Assembly: GCA_937898195.1 (NCBI GenBank)
Contig: CALEJD010000096.1
Coordinates: forward strand, 1 to 20,951
Reading direction: 5' to 3'
Source of the DNA: an uncultured Clostridia bacterium
GTDB lineage: Bacteria > Bacillota > Clostridia > Oscillospirales > Acutalibacteraceae
DNA length: 20,951 nucleotides
Of this stretch, positions 6,849-14,390 are shown in pieces. The stretch's first letter is position 1; each line of letters begins with the position of its first letter. The notes under the pieces were generated by a model. It did no database searches and had not been told where the DNA came from. It saw only the letters and a program-made list of their open reading frames with translations. Made by a program: the position numbers and the translations under genes.

Positions 6849-8126
6849 TTATTTCTTTTCTGTTGATGACTCAACTTCTTCCACTTGCTTTTCAGAAAGA
6901 AAGTTTTGCATAATCTTGATATTATCTTCAAAATCCATTACAAGACTCTTGCCGACACCAGATATACTCTTGCTTGACCAAGTATTTTCAGCAGGAATTT
7001 GCTGTTGAACAATCGGATATGAATAAGCTTGCTTTAAAAGAGCAGTAACACCAATGCTCACAATTTCTTCTGAACTGAGGTTTGTTTTTACCAACGGAAT
7101 AATTGTTTCTGCCAAGCCAATCATTGTTGGTATATCTTGCTGTAAGGTCTTTTCAACGATAGCAGTAATAACCTTTCTCTGTCTCTGTGTTCTCATAAAG
7201 TCAGAGTCAAGATAACGGATTCTTGAATACCACAATGCCTGTTCACCATTGAGAAGAACATCTTCACCGGCTTCAATTCTGACAGGCACACCAACTTTAC
7301 CGGAATGATATGTATAGTAACTTTCTTTTTCAGTTACATCAACATTGATTCCACCTAATTCATCAACAATAGTAGTGAAAATTTCAAAATCCACAACTAC
7401 ATAATATGGAATACTCACTTTGAAATTCAATTCAAGGGTGTCAATAAGAGTCTGTATTCCGCCACGAAGATAAGCGGCGTTGAGCTTTTCTTTTCTGTCG
7501 CGACCAGCAATTGAAACATAAGAGTCACGAAGGAAGGATGTGAGTTTGATTTCGCCATTTTTATTATCCAATGTAACGAGCATCATTGTGTCTGAGCGAG
7601 ATTCAGTTTCGCCTTCTCTTGCGTCAACACCAACCAAAAGGATATTCACTTGTTCGTCATCACTATAAAGAAGCGATTCGGATATGTATTCGTTATCGAC
7701 GATTTGTTCTTTACTGTCAAATGAAGAAAGAAGCTTATTAACTGTGCTATATCCATAAAAACCAACACAAGAAACCAAGACAAGAACAATGCACAAGAAA
7801 ACAAGAAAAGTGTTTCTCACAGGGTGACCTTTTTTCTTCTTTTTCTTTTCTTCGGGAGCCATACCGCTAAAAACATCACTGATGTCGTCATATTGAATTT
7901 CCTGACGACGACGATTTTGAACGGCGCTATTATATTTTACTGTGAAATCATCACTGACATAGTCTTCTTCATATACTTCATCTTCTTGTTCAGATGAAAA
8001 GGAAGAAATGTCTTCATATTCATTTTTTGCGTCAGAAGAACTATAAATATCTTCATATTCATTTGAATTACTTGAATTACTGAAAATATCTTCAAATTCG
8101 TCATTTTTAAAACGATTATCAGCCAA
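6849..8126 (-). CDS. LytR-CpsA-Psr (LCP) family cell-wall glycopolymer ligase
   Basis: LCP proteins transfer lipid-linked glycopolymers (teichoic acid, capsule) to peptidoglycan outside the membrane. Numbered from a TTG at 8126, the 425-residue protein has a long acidic cytoplasmic tail (1-90), a KKKKKK stretch (94-99), one membrane helix (about 106-126) and an external LCP domain. Active-site blocks are LLVGVDAR (163-170), SRSDTMML (176-183), FLRDSYV (198-204), KLNAAY (214-219) and RYLDSDFMRTQRQR (304-317), containing the arginines and aspartates that bind pyrophosphate and metal. The AAGGA site is too close to an upstream in-frame GTG (8135) and well placed for the TTG, which is why that start was chosen. 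The tail carries four copies of an (E/Q)(F/Y)(E/D)DI motif. It heads the minus-strand operon. Confidence 0.92.
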   Translation of the reverse strand: MADNRFKNDEFEDIFSNSSNSNEYEDIYSSSDAKNEYEDISSFSSEQEDEVYEEDYVSDDFTVKYNSAVQNRRRQEIQYDDISDVFSGMAPEEKKKKKKGHPVRNTFLVFLCIVLVLVSCVGFYGYSTVNKLLSSFDSKEQIVDNEYISESLLYSDDEQVNILLVGVDAREGETESRSDTMMLVTLDNKNGEIKLTSFLRDSYVSIAGRDRKEKLNAAYLRGGIQTLIDTLELNFKVSIPYYVVVDFEIFTTIVDELGGINVDVTEKESYYTYHSGKVGVPVRIEAGEDVLLNGEQALWYSRIRYLDSDFMRTQRQRKVITAIVEKTLQQDIPTMIGLAETIIPLVKTNLSSEEIVSIGVTALLKQAYSYPIVQQQIPAENTWSSKSISGVGKSLVMDFEDNIKIMQNFLSEKQVEEVESSTEKK

Positions 8127-8163
8127 AATTTGCACTTCCTTAACTTTTTGTTTTATCTCATTT

Positions 8164-8192
8164 ATTTTACAACAATCAATAAAAAATCACAA
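8164..8192 (-). promoter_or_regulatory. sigma-A-type promoter of the LCP gene
   Basis: On the minus strand TTGTGA (8187-8192) and TAAAAT (8164-8169) are separated by exactly 17 bases, 38 bases before the proposed start codon. It would drive the LCP gene and probably abfA and the zinc-ribbon gene. No terminator lies between LCP and abfA. Confidence 0.55.
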
Positions 8193-8251
8193 TATATTTT
8201 ATTAAAATAATAGAGCAGAAAAGGTAAAAATTATATTTTTTAAGTTATGAC

Positions 8252-8280
8252 TTGAAACATACACATAAATTATGTATAAT
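8252..8280 (+). promoter_or_regulatory. sigma-A-type promoter of the Nudix gene
   Basis: TTGAAA (8252-8257) and a consensus TATAAT (8275-8280) are 17 bases apart. The expected start point is near 8287. An in-frame ATG at 8272 overlaps the -10 box and so cannot be the translation start. Confidence 0.8.
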
Positions 8281-8340
8281 TGTAACCAGTTACAGTCGGT
8301 TGGCATAAAAATGTCAACAATTTTTCGGGAGAAGATACAT

Positions 8341-9075
8341 ATGTTAGGTAAATATGTAAGGGTGAGAGTGACTCATCCTATGAACTCCTTTGACAGTGAA
8401 AGAAATTTAACCTTTAAATTGAATTATGGTACTGTTGAGAGTGGTCTTGACCCTCGCTCTCCTGTCAAAGGTGCATTTGTTATGGGTGTCAATCACAAGG
8501 TTCGAATTTTCGAAGGACGAGTGATTGCCACAATTAAAAATGATAAAGGAATTGTGCTTGTTGTAGCACCAAAAAGTAAAAGATTCATCATTCACGAAAT
8601 TGAAGATGCTATCGAGTTTGCTTATGGCACACAAAAACGAGAAATCTCTTGTCTTTATGAGTGCTCTTGTGGCGCAATTGTTTATAGAATCATTAACGGT
8701 CAGGTTCGTTTCTTGCTTATTAAGAATAAACGAAGCGCAAACTGGGGTTTCCCGAAAGGGCATATGGAGCGTGGTGAAAACGAGCACGAAACAGCTTATC
8801 GTGAAGTGCTTGAAGAAGCAGGAATACGAATTCGTTTTATGCCTGATTTCAGATATAAGTCAGAGTATTCAATTCAAGGCAGAATTGAGAAAAAGGTTAT
8901 TATATTCTTAGCCACAACTGATGATACAAACACAATCATTCAGCGTGAAGAAATTGAAGAGTATTTGTGGTTAGGTTTTGATAAGGCAATGAATTCACTT
9001 AAATTTCCTAATGATAAATTCCTTTTGAGAAAAGCGCACGAATATCTCGAAAAGATGGAGGTTACAAATGGTTGA
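8341..9075 (+). CDS. inorganic-pyrophosphatase-like domain fused to Nudix (Ap4A-type) hydrolase
   Basis: The 244-residue protein has two parts. Residues 1-95 (MLGKYVRVRVTHPMNSFD..., LNYG, ...VMGV, FEGRVIATI, VVAPKS) resemble the small pyrophosphatase-like proteins of Clostridia, but the catalytic aspartates expected after NYG are missing (LDPRSPVKGAFV). Residues 107-240 are a Nudix domain: G140-x5-E146-x7-REVLEEAGI (154-162) is a perfect Nudix box, preceded by SANWGFPKG as in asymmetric diadenosine tetraphosphatases. The likely reaction is hydrolysis of a nucleoside diphosphate-linked compound; the substrate cannot be read. GGGAG 9 bases before 8341 and the promoter position support this start over ATGs at 8272 and 8311. 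The end overlaps the next gene by 8 bases. Confidence 0.85.
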   Translation: MLGKYVRVRVTHPMNSFDSERNLTFKLNYGTVESGLDPRSPVKGAFVMGVNHKVRIFEGRVIATIKNDKGIVLVVAPKSKRFIIHEIEDAIEFAYGTQKREISCLYECSCGAIVYRIINGQVRFLLIKNKRSANWGFPKGHMERGENEHETAYREVLEEAGIRIRFMPDFRYKSEYSIQGRIEKKVIIFLATTDDTNTIIQREEIEEYLWLGFDKAMNSLKFPNDKFLLRKAHEYLEKMEVTNG

Positions 9076-9562
9076 ACAAATAGTTGAAGCAATTATGACC
9101 TTTTTGCAGGATAAAGTTCCTGAAGAATTGATTGCATTTGTGATTTCCCTTTGTCCTGTGCTTGAATGCCGTGGTGGTATGATAGCAGCACGACTTATGG
9201 AAATTCCGTTTGTTAAAGCATTCTTAATTTGCTATATAGGCAATATGCTTCCAATTCCATTTATTATTCTTTTCATCAGAAGGATTTTTGACTTCTTGAG
9301 AAAATTCAAATTCTTTGCAAAAATAGTTGAAAAGCTTGAGGCAAAGGGTGAGAAAAACAGAGAAAAGATTATGAAATATGAAGCATGGGGATTACTTTTA
9401 TTTGTTGCAATTCCACTTCCTGGCACAGGTGGTTGGACAGGTGCATTGATGGCGGCACTTCTTGACATTCGTTTTAAACGAGCACTTCCAATAATTGCAC
9501 TTGGTGTTCTTATTGCAGGTTTCATTATGTCAGGGCTCACATACGGAATTTTCCAGATGTAA
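9068..9562 (+). CDS. small multidrug export (COG2426-type) membrane protein
   Basis: The 164-residue protein has about four hydrophobic helices and the family blocks LISLCPVLECRGGM-like (here VISLCPVLECRGGMIAA, residues 25-41), GNMLPIPFI (58-66) and AIPLPGTGGWTGALMA (114-129). These define the Sm_multidrug_ex family; the export role is an old label with little experimental support, so only membership is claimed. A basic loop (RKFKFFAKIVEKLEAKGEKNREK) joins the two halves. The start overlaps the Nudix gene by 8 bases and the ribosome site GATGGAGG lies inside that gene, indicating translational coupling. A strong terminator follows directly. Confidence 0.85.
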   Translation: MVEQIVEAIMTFLQDKVPEELIAFVISLCPVLECRGGMIAARLMEIPFVKAFLICYIGNMLPIPFIILFIRRIFDFLRKFKFFAKIVEKLEAKGEKNREKIMKYEAWGLLLFVAIPLPGTGGWTGALMAALLDIRFKRALPIIALGVLIAGFIMSGLTYGIFQM

Positions 9563-9567
9563 AAAAC

Positions 9568-9596
9568 AAGGACTAAGCAATTTGCTTAGTCCTTTT
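9568..9596. terminator. bidirectional intrinsic terminator
   Basis: AAGGACTAAGCAA (9568-9580) is the reverse complement of 9582-9594. It is flanked by an A-run (9561-9566) and TTTT, so it ends both the Nudix/exporter operon (+) and the alanine racemase gene (-). Confidence 0.92.
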
Positions 9597-9602
9597 AATA
9601 TT

Positions 9603-10739
9603 TTATTTAATCAGTTCTCCGTTTTTAATATAAACGCGGGGGACTCTTTTATTTAAAAGACAACAGAATTCATAATTGAAACGATATTCTGAATCTGACA
9701 AATCTTCAACTGTAATCACTTCGTTGCCATCAACACCCATAAGTGTTACTTCGTCGCCGACTTTAATGTCCGGCACATTTGTCGCATCAATCATAAATTG
9801 GTCCATACAGATTTTGCCGATTATTCTGCAACGGATACCATTGACAATAACTTCGCCCTTATTTGAAAGATAACGAGGGTAACCATCAGCATAACCAACA
9901 GGCACAGTTGCCACTTTCATGTCTTTGTCTGCCACAAAAGTTGAACCATAACTTACAGTAAAGCCTTTGCTAACATCTTTTACAAATGAGATGCTACTCT
10001 TTAATTCCATTGCTGGATAAAGCACAAAATCGCGGCTCATTTCTTCTGACGGATAAAGACCATACATCATAATGCCACAACGGACACTGTCGCCAACGAA
10101 GCCCTCTAATTCCATAACAGCGGCACTGTTATACATATGTCGTCTGAAAGTGTATCCGTCTGCTATGAGTTTATCTGTAAGCTCAAGATACTTTTTTCGT
10201 TGATTTTCAGCGGAATTTTTATCATGGCTATCAGCACAAGCAAAGTGAGTGAAAATACCAGCAACAGAAAGTCCATCAAGGGCAAAAATCTTCTTTATAT
10301 CTTCATAGCTTTGCTCGTTTGGTTGAAAACCAATTCGTCCCATACCTGTGTCAACTTTAATATGCACAGTTGCCGTTTTGCCCATTTGCTTTGCAATTTC
10401 TGCGAAAAACTTTGCAGTATCATAATCAGAAACGGTGCAATCAATATTGTGTTGGACAGCTACTTTGAATTCTTCTCTAAAAGTTTCACCAAGAATGAGA
10501 ATGGGCGCAGTTACACCATCATTTCTAAGGTCAAGTGCTTCTTGCATTGTGGCAACACCAAAACGGTTTATACCCAACTCGCAAAGAAATTCAGTGACTT
10601 TTGTTGCACCGTGACCATAAGCATCTGCTTTAACAATACCTGTTATATCAGTATTCTCAGGCAAATGCTCTCTGATAGCATCAATATTCTTTTTTATGTT
10701 GTCGAGATTTACTTTTGCATAAACTCTTTTAAGTAACAT
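9603..10739 (-). CDS. alr: alanine racemase
   Basis: This PLP enzyme interconverts L- and D-alanine for peptidoglycan precursors. It is 378 residues long, typical for the family. The Schiff-base lysine is K37 in VKADAYGHG. The catalytic tyrosine is in VSYGSTF in the C-terminal beta domain, and further blocks are HIKVDTGMGRIGF, RCGIMMYGLYPS, VPVGYADGYPR and GKICMDQFMID. AAGG lies about 10 bases before the ATG. It is a single-gene unit with its own promoter, divergent from ktrB. Confidence 0.97.
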   Translation of the reverse strand: MLLKRVYAKVNLDNIKKNIDAIREHLPENTDITGIVKADAYGHGATKVTEFLCELGINRFGVATMQEALDLRNDGVTAPILILGETFREEFKVAVQHNIDCTVSDYDTAKFFAEIAKQMGKTATVHIKVDTGMGRIGFQPNEQSYEDIKKIFALDGLSVAGIFTHFACADSHDKNSAENQRKKYLELTDKLIADGYTFRRHMYNSAAVMELEGFVGDSVRCGIMMYGLYPSEEMSRDFVLYPAMELKSSISFVKDVSKGFTVSYGSTFVADKDMKVATVPVGYADGYPRYLSNKGEVIVNGIRCRIIGKICMDQFMIDATNVPDIKVGDEVTLMGVDGNEVITVEDLSDSEYRFNYEFCCLLNKRVPRVYIKNGELIK

Positions 10740-10779
10740 TTTCTAAAACCTTCTCTATTGGGCAACTGCTTTATTTATA

Positions 10780-10808
10780 TTGATATAATATTTTTTTTAT
10801 GATATAAT
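10780..10808 (+). promoter_or_regulatory. sigma-A-type promoter of ktrB-ktrA
   Basis: TTGATA (10780-10785) and consensus TATAAT (10803-10808) are separated by 17 bases. The start point would be near 10815, giving a leader of about 70 bases. The region is very AT-rich, so chance matches are possible. Confidence 0.6.
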
Positions 10809-10821
10809 TACTTTAAAACTT

Positions 10822-10850
10822 ATTATAATAGATTTTGGCTATAAAAACAA
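10822..10850 (-). promoter_or_regulatory. sigma-A-type promoter of alr
   Basis: On the minus strand TTGTTT (10845-10850) and consensus TATAAT (10822-10827) are 17 bases apart. Its start region (about 10815) coincides with that of the ktrB promoter, so the two divergent promoters face each other across a few bases. Confidence 0.55.
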
Positions 10851-10884
10851 GTTTAATCTGCTTTTTTAATAAAGGAAAATTTTT

Positions 10885-12243
10885 ATGACTAAAAAGCGAA
10901 GAAAATTATCAACAACGCATTTCATAATGCTGAGTTTTATAATAGTTATTCTCATAGGTAGCTTTTTATTGGTTTTACCTGTAAGTTCTGCTGACAGAAA
11001 TTCGGTTTCATATATTGATGCCTTGTTTACTGCCACAACAGCCACTTGCGTTACGGGACTGGTAACCTTGCCAACGGTCAGCACTTGGAGCACTTTTGGT
11101 CAAGTGGTGATTCTTTGTCTTATTCAACTTGGCGGTCTTGGCGTTGTTACTGTTATGTCGGGAGTTATGGTTGCTCTACACAAGAAGATGGGGATTTCTG
11201 ACCGATTGTTAATTCAAGATGCTTTTAATCTTAACACACTTTCAGGTCTGGTGCGTTTTGTAAAAAATGTTATCAGTGCAACTTTCATTGTTGAAGGAAT
11301 TGGTGCATTGTTATATATGACGGTTTTTGTGCCGAAATATGGTATTCGCGGTATATGGATTTCAGTTTTTAATTCCGTTTCCGCATTTTGTAATGCAGGG
11401 CTTGACATAATTTCACCAAATAGTCTTTGCGAATATGCAACAAACCCTGTTATCAATATGGTGACAAGTGCTTTGATTATAGTTGGTGGTATTGGTTATA
11501 TTGTTTGGTGGGATGTAATTAGAGTAATTAGACTTTACAGACAACAGGGCATAAAGTGCTTTAAAAGATTATCTTTGCACAGTAAATTGGCGTTGTCTAT
11601 GACGGCATTGTTAGTTGTTGCAGGAACATTGGCGTTCTTCTTGTTTGAATATAGCAATGAGAAAACAATCGGTAATCATTCACTTTTTGACAAAATGCAA
11701 ATATCTTTTTTTCAATCTGTGACAACAAGGACGGCGGGGTTTGCGACAATTCCGCAGGAGAATCTTACCAATGCGTCCGCTTTTGTGTCTATTCTCTTGA
11801 TGTTTATTGGTGGCTCTCCGGTAGGTACGGCGGGCGGTATTAAAACGATTACTGCTATGGTGCTGTTCCTAACGGCAGTTGCTATGGTTCGAAATAAAAA
11901 CGACGTGACAGCATTTAATCGTTCCATTTCGCCTAAGGCAGTGAAAAAAGCAGTGGCTGTTTTTTCAATGTCGTTTATCATTATGTTTGTGTCAACTGTA
12001 TTGCTTGCGACGGTATGCGATGCACCTGCGTTAGACATTATTTATGAAACAGTAAGTGCAACAGCAACGGTCGGTTTGACCCGCAATCTGACAGCTACAT
12101 TTAATGATTGGGCAAAGATTATTATAATTGTGACGATGTATTTAGGAAGAATAGGTCCGATTTCATTAGCCGTTGCTTTGAATATGAAAAAAAGCAGTCA
12201 AAATATTGTGAAAACACCTGTTGAAGAAATAAGCGTTGGTTGA
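10885..12243 (+). CDS. ktrB: KtrB/TrkH-family potassium channel subunit
   Basis: This 452-residue membrane subunit has four M1-P-M2 repeats. The selectivity filters are TCVTGL (54-59), CNAGLD (169-174), TRTAGFAT (281-288) and TATVGLT (393-399), each with the conserved glycine that binds K+. The gating loop GGSPVGTAGGIKT is at 309-321. KtrB subunits work as dimers gated by a cytoplasmic KtrA ring and import K+ (often Na+-dependent). Length and the short N-terminus fit KtrB rather than TrkH. AAAGGA 10 bases upstream is the ribosome site. ktrA follows after 15 bases. Confidence 0.93.
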   Translation: MTKKRRKLSTTHFIMLSFIIVILIGSFLLVLPVSSADRNSVSYIDALFTATTATCVTGLVTLPTVSTWSTFGQVVILCLIQLGGLGVVTVMSGVMVALHKKMGISDRLLIQDAFNLNTLSGLVRFVKNVISATFIVEGIGALLYMTVFVPKYGIRGIWISVFNSVSAFCNAGLDIISPNSLCEYATNPVINMVTSALIIVGGIGYIVWWDVIRVIRLYRQQGIKCFKRLSLHSKLALSMTALLVVAGTLAFFLFEYSNEKTIGNHSLFDKMQISFFQSVTTRTAGFATIPQENLTNASAFVSILLMFIGGSPVGTAGGIKTITAMVLFLTAVAMVRNKNDVTAFNRSISPKAVKKAVAVFSMSFIIMFVSTVLLATVCDAPALDIIYETVSATATVGLTRNLTATFNDWAKIIIIVTMYLGRIGPISLAVALNMKKSSQNIVKTPVEEISVG

Positions 12244-12258
12244 GAAAGGTTGATTTAT

Positions 12259-12909
12259 ATGAAAACTAATAATTCTTATGCGGTTTTTGGTCTAGGCAGA
12301 TATGGCCTTGCTGTTGCGAAGGAACTTGTTGAAAACGGAGCAGATGTACTTGCTGTTGATAATCGAGAAGACCTTGTAAATGATGCAGTCTCTGAACTTC
12401 CTGTTTGCAGATGTGCTGATATAACTGATGCGGAAGCTATCAAACAACTTGGGATTTCTAATATGGATGTGGTGATAATTGCAATTTCAGGTAGTCTTGA
12501 AACAAGTGTGATGGCAACTACTCTTTGCAAAGAAGCAGGTGTGAAAACTGTTATCGTTAAATGCAGCAATGAAATGCACGCAAAAATATTAAGTCGTGTT
12601 GGTGCTGATAAGGTTGTCTTGCCTGAACGCGAATCAGGAATCCGCCTTGCTAAAAATTTGTTAAGTTCCGGCTTTGTTGATATTATTGAGCTTACAAGCA
12701 ACATTTCTTTGGTTGAGATTGATGTTAAATCAGAGTGGGACGGGAAAACGCTTGTTGATTTAAATTTAAGAAAAAAATACTCAATAAATGTGATTGCCAT
12801 TCAGCAAAACAATGATGTTTCCACTGATATTGACCCTACAAAACCATTGGAAACATCTATGAAATTGATTGTTGTAGCAGATAAGAACAAATTAGAGAAA
12901 ATGAGATAA
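12259..12909 (+). CDS. ktrA: KtrA-type RCK regulator of potassium uptake
   Basis: The 216-residue cytoplasmic protein has one Rossmann RCK_N domain with FGLGRYG (residues 10-16) and an acidic strand end (AVDN, about 36-39), then an RCK_C domain (about 135-216). A single RCK unit of this length is typical of KtrA, which binds ATP/ADP and NAD(H) and gates KtrB. GAAAGG 9 bases before the ATG at 12259 supports that start; an in-frame TTG three codons earlier overlaps this site. It forms an operon with ktrB and ends at a strong terminator. Confidence 0.93.
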   Translation: MKTNNSYAVFGLGRYGLAVAKELVENGADVLAVDNREDLVNDAVSELPVCRCADITDAEAIKQLGISNMDVVIIAISGSLETSVMATTLCKEAGVKTVIVKCSNEMHAKILSRVGADKVVLPERESGIRLAKNLLSSGFVDIIELTSNISLVEIDVKSEWDGKTLVDLNLRKKYSINVIAIQQNNDVSTDIDPTKPLETSMKLIVVADKNKLEKMR

Positions 12910-12911
12910 TC

Positions 12912-12950
12912 AAAAAGCACTTAAGGTGAAAAACCTTAAGTGCTTTTTTT
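12912..12950. terminator. shared bidirectional terminator between ktrA and trkH
   Basis: AAAAAGCACTTAAGGT (12912-12927) pairs with 12933-12948, a 16-bp stem with a GAAAA loop, ending in TTTTTTT. It serves ktrA (+). The stop codon of trkH (12936-12938) lies inside the stem, so the element overlaps the end of the opposite gene. Confidence 0.93.
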
Positions 12951-14381
12951 CCATGTTGAGCGCATGAATAAAATCATAATTGGAAAAATCTCAAGTCTGC
13001 CAATGAGCATATTAGCTGAAAGAATTATTTTTGAGAAATTACTGAAATCTGCAAAATTCTCTGTTGGCCCTACTGCTGCGAAACCGGGTCCTACATTATT
13101 TATACAAGTTACAACAGCCGTGATTGTTGTTGTAAAATCAAAGTTATCAATAGATAACAATAATGAAGAAATACCAATTATAAATATATAAATGATAAAG
13201 TAAGCGGAGGTGGTAAGAACAACATCCTTTTCAATAACGGCACCATCAAGCTTAATTGCTTTTACACGTTTTGGGTTGATTGCGCGTCTAAGCTCTCTCC
13301 ATACTGCTTTGACAATAATAATCACCCTTCCGACTTTAAGTCCACCGCCGGTTGAACCTGCACAAGCACCTATAAACATTAGAACAAACAATATCATTTG
13401 TGAAAACATAGGCCATTGTGCAAAGTCAGCAGTTACGAAGCCTGTGGTTGTAATAATTGAAATTACTTGAAATCCGGCCTGACGTAATGCTGTTCCGAAA
13501 TTTTCAACTAATGGATAAACATTAAATGAAATAAGCAATATTGAAGTTGCAATGATACCAAGATATGACCAAAGCTCTTCACTTTTAAAAACTCTCCTGA
13601 ATTGTTTGACAAGGAATAAATAAAACAAGTTGAAGTTTATGCCAAACAATAACATAAATAAAGAGATTACAATTTCTGCACCAACATTGTTGTATGCTGC
13701 AATACTGGTGTTTTTAACTGAAAATCCACCTGTACCTGCAGTTGCGAAAGCTGTTGTAACGCTATCGAAAAGTGGTATTTTGCAGCAAAGCAAAGAAAAT
13801 ATTTCAGCAATAGTAAGAACGGTATAAATGATGTAAAGAATACGAGCTGTAACAGTAGCCTTTGAAACAAGTTTGCCCACGGTTGGGCCAGGCACTTCTG
13901 CTCTTAAAATATGCATTGATTGCATTTCTTTTTTTGGAAGAATTGCAAGTACAAATACGATAACGCCCATGCCACCAATCCAATGAGTGAATGAACGCCA
14001 GAAGAGAAGACTTTTAGGCAATGCTTCGATATTGCTTAATATAGAAGCGCCTGTTGTGGTAAAACCTGATACGGTTTCAAACAATGCATCAACAAATGAC
14101 GGTATAGCACCGGATATTACAAAAGGCAAAGCACCAAAAACTGACATCAATATCCATGAAAGTGAAACAATAGCAAATCCTTCACGAGCATAAATGGTTT
14201 TGGTTTCGGGTTTTGGCAAGGTCATCAATGTACCAACGGCTAAAATCAAACCAATTACAATCCCATAAATATATAAAATATTTTCTTTATAATAAACTGA
14301 AACCATTAAGGGCAAAAGCATAAGCAGTGCTTCCGCTTTTAAAAGTCTGCCCACGGTTTTTGTCACCATTTTTAAATTCAT
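12936..14381 (-). CDS. trkH: TrkH-family potassium transporter
   Basis: The 481-residue membrane protein has the four pore repeats of the SKT superfamily: TTTGAS (108-113), TAGTGGFS, TTTGFVT and NNVGPG filters, and the gating loop GACAGSTGGGLKV in the third repeat. It has the extra N-terminal pair of helices and the WxxxWxGGMG-like block (RSFTHWIGGMGV) that separate TrkH from KtrB. It imports K+ under control of TrkA. AAGG of the ribosome site overlaps the trkA stop codon (GAATAAGG), 9 bases separate the genes, and translation is probably coupled. The last codons run into the shared terminator. Confidence 0.95.
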   Translation of the reverse strand: MNLKMVTKTVGRLLKAEALLMLLPLMVSVYYKENILYIYGIVIGLILAVGTLMTLPKPETKTIYAREGFAIVSLSWILMSVFGALPFVISGAIPSFVDALFETVSGFTTTGASILSNIEALPKSLLFWRSFTHWIGGMGVIVFVLAILPKKEMQSMHILRAEVPGPTVGKLVSKATVTARILYIIYTVLTIAEIFSLLCCKIPLFDSVTTAFATAGTGGFSVKNTSIAAYNNVGAEIVISLFMLLFGINFNLFYLFLVKQFRRVFKSEELWSYLGIIATSILLISFNVYPLVENFGTALRQAGFQVISIITTTGFVTADFAQWPMFSQMILFVLMFIGACAGSTGGGLKVGRVIIIVKAVWRELRRAINPKRVKAIKLDGAVIEKDVVLTTSAYFIIYIFIIGISSLLLSIDNFDFTTTITAVVTCINNVGPGFAAVGPTENFADFSNFSKIILSANMLIGRLEIFPIMILFMRSTWKKST

Positions 14382-14390
14382 AAAAATACC

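Noticed and set aside
10137..10736. 199-residue plus-strand frame opposite alr
   Set aside because: It is antisense to a clear alanine racemase and its composition (rich in C, F, I, S) is that of reverse-complement coding DNA.
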